Below are positions 48,192 through 57,700 of a stretch of DNA of 64,000 nucleotides, piece after piece. A model generated the notes under the pieces. That model saw only the letters and a program-made list of their open reading frames with translations. It made no database searches and was not told the DNA's origin. Made by a program: the position numbers and the translations under genes. Source of the DNA: Lutraria lutraria (Eukaryota; Mollusca; Bivalvia; Venerida; Mactridae); assembly GCA_964023205.1 (NCBI GenBank), contig OZ026833.1, positions 39,525,137-39,589,136 of the forward strand, in the 5' to 3' direction. Numbering within the stretch: position 1 is the first letter of the stretch; each line of letters opens with the position of its first letter.

Positions 48192-49030
48192 TGTCTTTGA
48201 CGTAGGTGTAGTTTCACCATAGACTTCCCATGAATAAACTGAATAGACTGACCAGTGTCACCCCTTATATGGATAGTGATGGTGTCAAAGTCGGCTTTAG
48301 CCAGTGGTACATAGTGTAAATTCAAGAACTCGAAATGAATATGGGGGTTAGTTCCTGCTTTCGTTCTCGGATCAAATGGAGCTACACGTAAGATGGGGGC
48401 TTCTATGTTTCCCAAATAGGTATAAGACGCGAGGTCAGAATAAACAAACAAATGATTATGACCCATGTTAATATCTACGCCATGAGGAAACGGATCTGGA
48501 GTGTCTTTAAAAAAGATGGTAGAAGAACTATCAGGGGCTCCACCCAGTTTAATAAACATGTGAGGATGAAACTGAATGCCTAGTTGATCCGAACTGTCCA
48601 GTTTTGCGCGTTTACTTTGTCCTGAAAAACCCATGGTAAATCGAAGGCCTTTCTGTCTAAATATTTTACCTAATTGATCTTTTACGGTAAAGTCAATCGT
48701 CTCGATCAAATGTTGGGGTGTGACATAAGTTCCTATAGAAATACAAAGTCGTAAACCTTTTTCTTCTTTATTGGGGAGAGTACAATAGGTCTCAAAGTTT
48801 TCTAAGGCCTTACCCAGGACAGGATCGTGTGTGACAATGTAGAAATGTCGCTCTTCTTCAGTGACATTAATGACCTGACTAGGAACAATCATTTCCACTA
48901 AGGCAATTTCCCAATCTTGTTTATTGAGATGGATGGGTTTTGCCAGTTTGGTACGAAAACAACATTGCGTATTGTCTTGGAATAAATCCATAGAGCTATC
49001 ACTCATGAGTGTGATGTAAAACGAACTCAT
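48188..49030 (-). CDS. Minor capsid (penton-like) protein of E2 (280 aa)
   Basis: Same length as in E1 with few substitutions (GVRLCIPVG to GLRLCISIG). Overlaps both neighbours by ATGA. Expected at capsid vertices. Confidence 0.82.
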   Translation of the reverse strand: MSSFYITLMSDSSMDLFQDNTQCCFRTKLAKPIHLNKQDWEIALVEMIVPSQVINVTEEERHFYIVTHDPVLGKALENFETYCTLPNKEEKGLRLCISIGTYVTPQHLIETIDFTVKDQLGKIFRQKGLRFTMGFSGQSKRAKLDSSDQLGIQFHPHMFIKLGGAPDSSSTIFFKDTPDPFPHGVDINMGHNHLFVYSDLASYTYLGNIEAPILRVAPFDPRTKAGTNPHIHFEFLNLHYVPLAKADFDTITIHIRGDTGQSIQFIHGKSMVKLHLRQRQ

Positions 49031-49272
49031 GTTGATTTAGGTTTATTGAATTTCAAGGAGGGATTCGGTAGAATATAACCTAGAGAAGTACTTAAAAGCA
49101 GAAGCCACAATTCTCGATCGGGTCGTTGAAAACACAAATTAAATAGCGATACGGTAATAATAATAAATACCACTACAATTTGTGACAAAAAAGTGACCTT
49201 ATTTTTGGGTTCACACAATTTGGTTTGCTCTGAGGCAGTCACTACCACACTGGCCGTATCAGTTTGAGACAT
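49027..49272 (-). CDS. Small two-helix membrane protein of E2 (81 aa)
   Basis: Start at MSQTDT (49272). Two hydrophobic segments as in E1, with FFAQIVVVF changed to FLSQIVVVF. A conserved AATAAA precedes the start, as in E1. Confidence 0.7.
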   Translation of the reverse strand: MSQTDTASVVVTASEQTKLCEPKNKVTFLSQIVVVFIIITVSLFNLCFQRPDRELWLLLLSTSLGYILPNPSLKFNKPKST

Positions 49273-49292
49273 GATGTATTTATTAACAAACT

Positions 49293-50366
49293 TCAAACGA
49301 CATGGGATTCGGGAATCCAACTGTCAAATTTCGAAGGATAGCCTTTCCAATGCACTTTAATTTCTCGTCTTCCGTCTACCTTACTCTGGCGATGTGCGAG
49401 CACTGATTCAATTTCATAGATAGCATCATCTTTTATAACCTGTACTTCAGAGAAATAAAACGAACCCAGTATGGGTTCTCCGTCTAAATAAGTTAATTTC
49501 ACAGTAGCAGGAGAGGTCTTTTTGACTTGGATCACTTTAAACAGTTCAGTGGTCCAGTTGGGTAGATAACCTTTATCAAATGTACGTTTTGTTTTATTGA
49601 TACGAACAATATCTCCCACATGAAGGGTCGTCGACGCTTTCTTTCTTGATTTTCCATACAAGGTCAAGGCCACTTGAGATTCGTTATTCTCATTCACGGA
49701 TACGGGTGCCATTTGTATACTACGATGAACACGATGATTATAGGCATGCACGAGATCAGGCAATACCTGAATATACCTTCGTGTTTTATGATGCGTAAAG
49801 TATTTCCACATGCGTGATTTTAATGTCCGTTGAAAACGTTCCACTATACTAGCCTTCGTTTCTGGGTTTTCAGTCGTAAAATAATGAATCCCTACTTTGT
49901 CTAAAAACTGTTGAAATCTTTGATTCTTGAATTCTGTTCCTTTATCGGTTTGCAACGCTTTAGGTTGTCTCGTTTTAAGAATAGAGCGAAACGCTTCCAC
50001 CAATGTGAGCCCCGTTTTATCCTTGAGGGGAACGACCCAAGCATATTTTGAAAACACGTCAATGACACACAACAAATATCGATAAGGGGTGTTGTACTGA
50101 GCCAAGGATTGCATGTCTGCCAAATCAGCTTGCCATTGATGATCAATACCACCCACAATTGTTTTCCGTCTCGAGAATGCCCTACGGATAGGTTTGTGCA
50201 GGGTATAGGTCTTTTGTCCCTTCAACCAGGATCGCACTTGACTTGGCGTAATGGATTTCAGTTGAGTTCGAGCTGCTGTAGTAAGACGTTCTACCCCACC
50301 AAAACCAGCCGGATGGTGGGGATCATAATAAATCTGATGTAACAGACTGTCTACCTTTTTGTTCAT
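49293..50366 (-). CDS. RVE-family integrase with chromodomain, E2 copy (357 aa)
   Basis: Catalytic D81, D141, E176 (counting from the ATG at 50366) and C-terminal chromodomain (YEIESVLAHR, HWKGYP, SWIPE) all present. Only scattered substitutions from E1 (IRRVFS to IRRAFS, LSDL to LPDL, TDLDG to TYLDG, final HLV to HVV). The element's clean 6-bp duplication shows that such an enzyme acted at this site. Confidence 0.93.
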   Translation of the reverse strand: MNKKVDSLLHQIYYDPHHPAGFGGVERLTTAARTQLKSITPSQVRSWLKGQKTYTLHKPIRRAFSRRKTIVGGIDHQWQADLADMQSLAQYNTPYRYLLCVIDVFSKYAWVVPLKDKTGLTLVEAFRSILKTRQPKALQTDKGTEFKNQRFQQFLDKVGIHYFTTENPETKASIVERFQRTLKSRMWKYFTHHKTRRYIQVLPDLVHAYNHRVHRSIQMAPVSVNENNESQVALTLYGKSRKKASTTLHVGDIVRINKTKRTFDKGYLPNWTTELFKVIQVKKTSPATVKLTYLDGEPILGSFYFSEVQVIKDDAIYEIESVLAHRQSKVDGRREIKVHWKGYPSKFDSWIPESHVV

Positions 50367-50371
50367 GTTGT

Positions 50372-51112
50372 CTAGTAGGCTTCCCACTTAGGTTCTGCTT
50401 TCATCTGTTTGACAGGTTTACTTATAGGTTCTGCTTTCATCCGTTTACTTATAGGTGAAGGAGGCTCAACAAAACTATCAAAGAATTCATCATCTTCCTC
50501 CGAATCGTCTGCTTTTTGCATCCATGACCATCTCCGTTTATTTCCTATCACTTCTTGTGGTACATTGACATCTCTTAGTCCACTAGAAAACTGTTCCCAT
50601 CCTCTAGGCTCCGACCCTTTTCTATGACGTATGACATCATTGACCAAATCAATAATGTTGGATCCTTGTATTGGTTTTCCATGGTATTCCAACATCCCAT
50701 GATCATTCCATGACATGTGGGGATGATTTTGTAGAAAGTGTAATAAAAGCTGAGTTTTTCGACGCATGTTAGTAGGAACACTTTCAAGAATCCGATCCGT
50801 CAATGTAGCAGGAGCCGCTTGTGCCCCTTGAGCAGCTGGAACAACCGGTGCAGCCGGTGCAACCGGTGCAGCCAGAGTAGCCGGTTCACGTGCTTTTTGA
50901 TGAGACAGTTGAAACTTTTGCAAGACTTGCCCATAGTGTTGTGCTTTTTCTGATTCAGACAACGATTCATTTTGTAATACGTCTCCCATTTGTTTCTGTA
51001 AATCGGATGTTTGACTGACTTGCGGGGGAGGAGGTAAACGTGGTCGTTGTTCTGTTTTCCATCGATTCATCTCTTCTAGCATTTTGAACGGGACGATAGC
51101 CATTTTCTTCAT
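50372..51112 (-). CDS. Pro/Ala-linker protein of unknown function, E2 copy (246 aa)
   Basis: Homologue of 1967-2716. The C-terminal ISKP repeat is shorter: E2 has SPISKRMKAEP followed by one full unit. This 3-residue difference is an in-frame deletion, which keeps the frame and the overlap with the small basic protein. The central conserved part is unchanged apart from point differences. Confidence 0.75.
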   Translation of the reverse strand: MKKMAIVPFKMLEEMNRWKTEQRPRLPPPPQVSQTSDLQKQMGDVLQNESLSESEKAQHYGQVLQKFQLSHQKAREPATLAAPVAPAAPVVPAAQGAQAAPATLTDRILESVPTNMRRKTQLLLHFLQNHPHMSWNDHGMLEYHGKPIQGSNIIDLVNDVIRHRKGSEPRGWEQFSSGLRDVNVPQEVIGNKRRWSWMQKADDSEEDDEFFDSFVEPPSPISKRMKAEPISKPVKQMKAEPKWEAY

Positions 51113-51480
51113 AGCTTTTTCACCAGTGTGGCAACACCTCCACTGAGTGCTCCTGCAGCAACAGCTTTAGCAATGATTGGAGCAAGAGCCAGTAATGGAA
51201 ATAATCCTCCTTTTTGATTCAACACACGTTTCTTTTTTTGAATGGATACTCTTTTATCTGCTAAAGTGCGGAGATGTTGACGCTTGGACTTCAACCTTTG
51301 CTTTTGAGAGGGGGATAAGGCAACATTGCCTTTTAAAACATTCTGACAGCATTCTGCCACACATTGAATCATTTCTTTAGATGCTCCATGTATCATCTTT
51401 TTTCTTAACCCATCTGGGGCTTGAGTTAAACCCAAAACCAGATGTCCGTATTTATGCAGGAGTGGTCTCTTTGGTGCCAT
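51109..51480 (-). CDS. Small basic protein with hydrophobic Gly/Ala end, E2 copy (123 aa)
   Basis: Equal in length to 1599-1970, with RRKM to KKKM-type and VSEC to VAEC changes. A TATA box (TATAAAAG, 51523-51516) overlaps the stop of the upstream gene, as in E1. Confidence 0.75.
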   Translation of the reverse strand: MAPKRPLLHKYGHLVLGLTQAPDGLRKKMIHGASKEMIQCVAECCQNVLKGNVALSPSQKQRLKSKRQHLRTLADKRVSIQKKKRVLNQKGGLFPLLALAPIIAKAVAAGALSGGVATLVKKL

Positions 51481-51518
51481 TATGTCAAATAATACCTGTT
51501 TTTACTTCTTCACAGCTT

Positions 51519-52646
51519 TTATACTAAAGCATCAAAGGCTTGTCTTGAAGCTGGATTCATAGGGCCCTGTCTCATCAGGTGAATACGATGTCTCAAAAGG
51601 GGTTTCAAGACAGCCTGTCTTGATAAGGTAGATAAGGATAGGGGTGAAAAACGACACAATGGAGTGTCTGGTGAACTTCTTGAACTGGGAGATGATCTCA
51701 AACTTCTAGAACTGTGAGATGATCTGCTGGATGAGCTCCTAGATGAATTTCTAGGTGTGCTCCTAGATAAACTACTTGGCCCACTTCTAGATGAATTTCT
51801 TGAAGAACTACTTGGCGAACTTCTAGATAAACTCAAACTGCTTGGTCCACTTCTAGATAAACTGCTTGGCCCACTGCTTGAATAACTGCTTGGTCCACTT
51901 CTAGATAAACTGCTTGGCCCACTGCTTGAATAACTCAAACTGCTTGGTCCACTTCTTGATAAACTTCTTGAACTTCTAGATAAACTTCTAGGTGTGCTAA
52001 AACTGTTTGATCCACTTCTAGAAGAATTTTGAGATGAGCTTTTAGATGAATTTCTAGATGAGCTAAAGCTCAAACTACTCACAGGACTGATAGGAGACCA
52101 TTGTAACTTACTGATTGGAGTTACAGCCATAGAGGGTGTTGAAGTGGTTTGCTTTCGACGACGGAGAGTAATAAAACGTTCATTGGTCTTGGCAGGCGAT
52201 TTTCTAGCTTTTTTAGCTGGAGCTTTTCTAGGTTTTCTTGCTCTTTTAGCTGGAGATTTTCTAGGTTTTCTAGCAGGCGCTTTTCTGGCTTTTTTAGCTG
52301 GTGATTTTACAAATTTACGAATCGTCTTTTGACCATTCCATCGGAGTAAACTTCGTATCATGACTCCACCAAGAAATCCACCTCCTCCTGGTTTCAATAT
52401 GAGTTGACGTTTAGTATCCATGTCCACTTGATCATCTCCCAGCTGCTCTAATTCATGCTGATGTTTTTGCGTAAAGTTTTGTGTTTGTTTAGGTAGCACA
52501 ATTTTCTTTTTTAAAATCACCTTTGCTGCTAAGGTGAACCACTTGAGCATTTCTTTTAATCCAGACCTTAGCATTTGCTCCCGTACAGTAGGGTCTCGTT
52601 CCTGACCCAAATGTTCTAACGATTGAGCTATGGCTGTGGCTGACAT
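51519..52646 (-). CDS. H1-like Lys/Pro/Ala plus Ser/Arg-repeat protein, E2 copy (375 aa)
   Basis: The N-terminal ~110 residues and C-terminal ~60 residues match E1. The H1-like block is longer here (more KAPARKPRK/KSPAKRARK units), while the Ser/Arg block is rearranged, with SSLSRSGPSS and SSRSLSRSG units in another order. The overall length stays close to E1 despite this, so repeat turnover is occurring without loss of frame. A TATA-like box overlaps the ATPase stop (52680-52689). Confidence 0.8.
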   Translation of the reverse strand: MSATAIAQSLEHLGQERDPTVREQMLRSGLKEMLKWFTLAAKVILKKKIVLPKQTQNFTQKHQHELEQLGDDQVDMDTKRQLILKPGGGGFLGGVMIRSLLRWNGQKTIRKFVKSPAKKARKAPARKPRKSPAKRARKPRKAPAKKARKSPAKTNERFITLRRRKQTTSTPSMAVTPISKLQWSPISPVSSLSFSSSRNSSKSSSQNSSRSGSNSFSTPRSLSRSSRSLSRSGPSSLSYSSSGPSSLSRSGPSSYSSSGPSSLSRSGPSSLSLSRSSPSSSSRNSSRSGPSSLSRSTPRNSSRSSSSRSSHSSRSLRSSPSSRSSPDTPLCRFSPLSLSTLSRQAVLKPLLRHRIHLMRQGPMNPASRQAFDALV

Positions 52647-52680
52647 GATGACTGAATGATCTTATATGAGTAAACGATGT

Positions 52681-53328
52681 TTATATATACACAACTGGCC
52701 CACGTTTTTCTCCAGTGATCCAGTGATGAAAAATATCAGTTCTTAACCGATAACTGTCTGGTGTTTGAGGGTGAAAGTCAATCACTAAATACCCATGAGG
52801 TGTAGAGATAGCATCTTGATAAGCGGGTAACAAGTGTGGCAATTGAATTTGATTCGCCAACACTTTGATTTGTCCTTTATCTCTTGTGTTTTGAAATAAG
52901 ATCATGTAATGTGCATTTAAACTCAGGGTACGACTGGCTTTCGATTGTTGAAACATGTTTTGTGTAATGTAGATCACACTAGCATTACGATGGTGACCTT
53001 TTCGTGTAAACCATAATTTGATTTTCTCTTCATCTTTATCACCAAGCATGTCATCAAATATAATTAAATGAGGAATGGATGTATCCTCTACTATCTCTTC
53101 ATCCTCGTCAGGTATCCCCTGTATGAACCGAATACTAGGTTCTTGTTCTTGTAATTGTGCATAGGCTACTTGCCATTCTTTGTAACACCATACAATACGC
53201 TCTGGTACTACTTGAAACAAATCTGATTTGTATTCCAACACCTTTTTTACAAATTGTGTTTTACCAGAGCCACTAGGGCCTGAGATAAACATATTGCAAG
53301 GATGCTTAAAAAGTAAACTGGACTCCAT
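52681..53328 (-). CDS. FtsK/HerA (A32-like) DNA packaging ATPase (215 aa)
   Basis: Complete. Walker A GPSGSGKT at residues 17-24, Walker B LIIFDD at 88-93, and a VIYITQN sensor-like motif near 123-129. It translocates DNA into capsids in related viruses. It is the first gene of the late cluster; a poly(A) signal of the upstream gene block (53369-53378) lies just before it, so it probably has its own promoter. Confidence 0.93.
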   Translation of the reverse strand: MESSLLFKHPCNMFISGPSGSGKTQFVKKVLEYKSDLFQVVPERIVWCYKEWQVAYAQLQEQEPSIRFIQGIPDEDEEIVEDTSIPHLIIFDDMLGDKDEEKIKLWFTRKGHHRNASVIYITQNMFQQSKASRTLSLNAHYMILFQNTRDKGQIKVLANQIQLPHLLPAYQDAISTPHGYLVIDFHPQTPDSYRLRTDIFHHWITGEKRGPVVYI

Positions 53329-53368
53329 GACGTGAAAATCACAACTAACACTATTGGAAGAAAAACAT

Positions 53369-53378
53369 TTTATTTATT
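53369..53378 (-). terminator. Two overlapping poly(A) signals
   Basis: Minus-strand AATAAATAAA about 45 nt after the 53420 stop. Likely ends the polymerase-side transcript. The same AT run could also act as a TATA-like element for the ATPase gene 40-50 nt downstream. Confidence 0.5.
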
Positions 53379-53419
53379 TGTATAACCAGATAAAACATGA
53401 TTGATGACAACATGAATGT

Positions 53420-53764
53420 TTATGTATGAGTACAAGAATAATCACAACAAGAACAACACATGTCATGTAAGGGTAACAACAGTTTGTCAGAAAATTCAAA
53501 CACACATTCTGAATGTCCAGATTGACTCAGAAATGTTAACACAGAGTCATTGTTCACCACCTGTTTGAACCAATCCGTTTCACTCAAGTCCATGGGTACT
53601 GATTGTTTATAAAATGAATTCATCACATGAAGTCCATGTTTCATTTCTTCAAACATGTCTGGTGTACTCAACTGTTGTCGAATCCATTCCAGAGAATGAT
53701 GACCTTCAGGTATCTTCATACGATAAGCAAATACCAATGCTTTTCTCAACAGGGTATGGTTCAT
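53420..53764 (-). CDS. Unrecognised E2 protein with Cys-rich tail (114 aa)
   Basis: Start chosen at ATG 53764, which makes an ATGA overlap with the previous stop as elsewhere in the element (an upstream in-frame ATG at 53782 is possible). Hydrophilic helical body, then MCCSCCDYSCTHT at the C-terminus, which may bind metal or be palmitoylated. Lies between the polymerase side and the ATPase. No known domain. Confidence 0.6.
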   Translation of the reverse strand: MNHTLLRKALVFAYRMKIPEGHHSLEWIRQQLSTPDMFEEMKHGLHVMNSFYKQSVPMDLSETDWFKQVVNNDSVLTFLSQSGHSECVFEFSDKLLLPLHDMCCSCCDYSCTHT

Positions 53765-54069
53765 AATATCAAACTGTTCCATTCTTGAATCGTGTGAATC
53801 ACTCTATCGTTACATACATAAGTATTCCAATCGTCTCGATGGATAGCTTTCAAGTCTAAGTGTGCACTGATCATAGCATCACGAATCATCTGTCTAAATA
53901 GTTCAAACGTGTGAGGGTTCAGAATCCACGCGCGAATGTCCTTGACCTTGACAAGGTCATCTTGTACAATACTGTATAACGTATCCGTATACAGCTCAAA
54001 ATCCAAAATGTAATATAAACTTATAAATCGTCTAGATGGTTTAACCATAATTGAATATTTCCTGAACAA
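53761..54069 (-). CDS. Unrecognised E2 protein (95-102 aa)
   Basis: Two possible starts, 54069 and 54048 (MVKPSRRF). Mixed helical sequence rich in Leu, Ile, Asp and Tyr (FISLYYILDFELYTDTLY). It overlaps the F-box-like gene upstream and the Cys-tail gene downstream, and reads as part of one translation series. No recognised domain. Confidence 0.55.
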   Translation of the reverse strand: MFRKYSIMVKPSRRFISLYYILDFELYTDTLYSIVQDDLVKVKDIRAWILNPHTFELFRQMIRDAMISAHLDLKAIHRDDWNTYVCNDRVIHTIQEWNSLIL

Positions 54070-54647
54070 ATCACTATTCTAGGTCGATTCGCATGAACGG
54101 CTTCAATCTCGTCTTTGACTTCTCTTAAGCGGTGCCTTAATTTATAGAACACGGCACGATACTGTAGAATATGAATAACATGAGTGAACGGTACCTGTCT
54201 CTTAAATACCATGATACCACGTATTTTAAACTGTGAATACTGACGCCATCCGGGGTGAGATCTCCCATTGTCCTCTTCAGCCATACTGAACCATATCACA
54301 TTGGGGGTAGAACGAAAATTGTTAGCTAAGGCAGATACGGCGCTCAAATTAGCATCGTGGATTAAAAAATCCCATGTCGTAGATAACATACGATCTAAGC
54401 TTTGTTGTACCACATTCAGTTTTCGTAGAATAGGTAATTTTTGGTTGAATGACAAGTCCTGGCGATCACCTACATCCTTCAACAGTCTCTCTATCCGTCG
54501 ATGATTTGTACGTTGTAAGCTATGTATAGCATTATGAGTAGCCCATGTGTGCACTAACTCCATCTTCCATGTTTTAGCGTTAGCCCATATGACATAACGA
54601 TAAATTTTAAGTCTCAGCTCTATCGGTAGTAAGGGTATCCAATCCAT
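54021..54647 (-). CDS. F-box-like protein (208 aa)
   Basis: The N-terminus reads IPLLPIELRLKIYRYVIWA, which fits the F-box pattern LPxELxxxIxxxL; in cells an F-box binds Skp1 and recruits targets to SCF ubiquitin ligases. The rest has basic helices (RRIERLLKDVG, KLRHRLREVKDEIEAV) and a hydrophobic middle. Length is enough for an F-box plus a target-binding part. Similarity is limited to the short motif, so chance is possible. It lies directly downstream of the polymerase gene. Confidence 0.5.
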   Translation of the reverse strand: MDWIPLLPIELRLKIYRYVIWANAKTWKMELVHTWATHNAIHSLQRTNHRRIERLLKDVGDRQDLSFNQKLPILRKLNVVQQSLDRMLSTTWDFLIHDANLSAVSALANNFRSTPNVIWFSMAEEDNGRSHPGWRQYSQFKIRGIMVFKRQVPFTHVIHILQYRAVFYKLRHRLREVKDEIEAVHANRPRIVICSGNIQLWLNHLDDL

Positions 54648-54712
54648 GTCTTTATGAATAATGAATTTTAGATGACTTGTTCTAGGCCAAAAGGTATCCT
54701 AAAAGGTCAAGG

Positions 54713-57700
54713 TCAGTCATGTAGATAACCATAAGGCATAGTCATATGATTCTCGACCACAATACGTTTGGTATACACCGAACGAAATGTTTTGACTTGT
54801 TTCTCACTGGTCACGGTTCTGTCCTTATGACGTTTAATCCGAGAAGCATATTCAACTACGGTCGAATAATGATGTCTGTCTTTCACACAATCCACCATCG
54901 TATTGAAATTCACTTGTTGAGTAGCATTGTAGTCTAACGTAATGCCTTTCACTTTGCATTTTTGATGGAGTTCACCGTTTTCAATGTATTCATAGCCATA
55001 GTTCTTTGGACCTAAAGCGACATATCTCACAATACGACCCTTTGGTACCTCATCTGTCCATTTTCCCAATCGACTGGAGATAATAGGAACATTATAGCCA
55101 TCAGGGTCATGAATGTACATACAACTGTCTGTGTCAAAATACAATACTCTCTTTCCTAGAGGTTCAAGCACTTTGTACAGTTCTAATCGAGCATAAGCCG
55201 TCACAAATGAAGCCACCACAGGATTGGCTGATGAATGAGGGTCTGCTTTGTCCGATTCATCAGTATAATTCATTAACATGAATTCATCATGATCAAAACA
55301 CTCTGCATATTTCACAGACTTTTTAGGATCGTTCAGTATTCCGTAGAACTGGTCCAATCGATGAACATACTCTGTTTTAGGCAAGAGGTTGGTTTGAGCA
55401 TTTTTACCCCAGAGACAATTCAGCATGGTTTTGGCAAAAGCTCGTTTTCCTGGATTTTTCTCCACCTGTTGCAAACGAATTCCTTCTGCTTCAAAATAAT
55501 CCTGTTTAAATTTATCTTGACCCTCTTCCGTATCCACCCCTGGAGGATATCCACTAGCCTCTTGTTTCATTTTCAAGTATTTGTCAATATATTGCCGATA
55601 GACGTCCGTACTCCATTCATCCCAGTGCCATACATGATACACTTTTGATACTTGATAGCCTAAAGCAATAGCTTTAGCCAATTCAACATGAGTCCATGTG
55701 CCATACAAGAACCGTTCATACGATGAATGTGTACAATAATCCATCTCCTTCTCAGCACAGGTACGGCATAGCGTAAACACCATTTTACTATTACAGTGTA
55801 TGGGTAAGACAGGCATCCATAAATCTTGCGGGGGTAGAACACGGCATTTAATCAGTCCTTTGTATTTCTCAATATGCTGTTGATCAATTTGTTCTTGACT
55901 CATGATCACTGGATGACCTATCGGATAAGCCCTGTACTTTTTCACATACGGATAGAGAGAACAAATATCCACATATTTGATTTCTTGGTCGTTGTCTACT
56001 TCATGATACAGTCGGACGGCATTCGTACGACCTCCGAACAAAGCTTCCCTGGGTTGAATCGGGTCTTGACCATGATAGAATCGTTCCACTCTTGTCTTAT
56101 AGGCAGGATCCTTTTGACAACGCTGATCAAATTCACATTCCCACATGACCACAACAGGGTACCCCTGTTCTTTCAAAGTCTTCAGTCGTTTATACGTATC
56201 GTGATAGGCCTGTTGCATGCTTCTCAAAGTATATGGATTGATGGTACTTCGGTTAGGAAAACAGGTGGGGCACCCATGGTACCAACATCCCATGAATTCA
56301 TACACGGTGTTGGTCTCTTGACAATAGCCATCCACGTAATAAGGTCCAATTTTGACTTCGCCTTTGTTATTCAAGGCATGCCGAATATGTATCTCTTCGG
56401 TGACAGCCATCATTTGTAGCCAACGTATGCCTTTCATGGAATACCGGGTTTTATTGGGATACCCGGCATCAGAAATCACGGCTAAACTATGAGGTGGCAT
56501 GGAATTTTTGCGCCAGGCTTTGTTACACACTTGAGCTAACGTGGTAGCTTCAGTAAATGGATCTATTTGATCACTGTCCAATAATTGTTGACGAAATTCT
56601 CCACACCCGCGTCTTAAAATGTCCACATCCGATTGACAGTATTTCTCCATTTCCTTTTGAAAATCAAATACGTCACCTTTTCTTTCATTGTACCAGATTA
56701 AAAACTCTTCACGTCGCTCTGGTTTCATACTATCCGGTTTGTAAAAGTGTAGCGGCAAATAAGGTCCTACATAATCTTGATACGCCAAGGTGTTTGCATA
56801 GAATGGAAACCATCCTTTGGCTAACTCGCTCAGTCCAAATGTATTGGGAAAATAGGAGAGAGGCATACTCAGGAAACTGAGGGAGTCAATCATGCGTATT
56901 CCATGCACTCTCAATTGAATGATTTTACTACCATTCATAATCAACTGGGGTTTCGCCGTCCCCTGAGTGACCACATATCTAAGAATAAACTGAGCGTCAT
57001 AGCCTTGAGCATTGTGGGCTATCACTGTCGATCCTCGATGGGTAGGGAGGAATAGCCAAGTACAGAATTGTTGTAACGTATTTTCACCACGGAATGTCAT
57101 TTGTCTGGCTTCATTCACCTCTTCACAATACTCACATGGAGCTTTCACTGACTTACACATACAGTCACCACAAGCACGTTGAGCCACACAAAAATTAGGG
57201 ATATGTTCTCCAGAATCAAAACGACATTCAAAATCAAAAAAGATGAATGGTACTTCTGGTTGTTTTCTATCGGGTGGTTCATACGTTGGAATGTAACAGT
57301 CATGATCTGGTCCTACTATGGCTTTACAACACCTGCATTTCTTTGTCCCTGGGCAAACGTGATTCCGTTTCGTTCCAATCACCTTTTGCCCACATTTCTT
57401 ACAATTCCATACGGATTCACAAATGGTTTTACGTTGTTTTCCCGTTTTTGTTTTATGATTGTCAAAACATGCCTGACTCTGGAATAGGCGACGGCAATCC
57501 GGACATCTTATAGATTGTCCTGCTGGGCACAGGGTGTGAGCATAACACTGACAAATATGGCTACACTGGTGTCCTTCACGGTGATCATAACCGACATCAC
57601 ACCATTCACAATAATAACTCCACCCGAGAAATCCGGTAATGGATACGATACAGTCATAATGATTATCATGGTGAAAGATATGAATCACACGACTTTTTTC

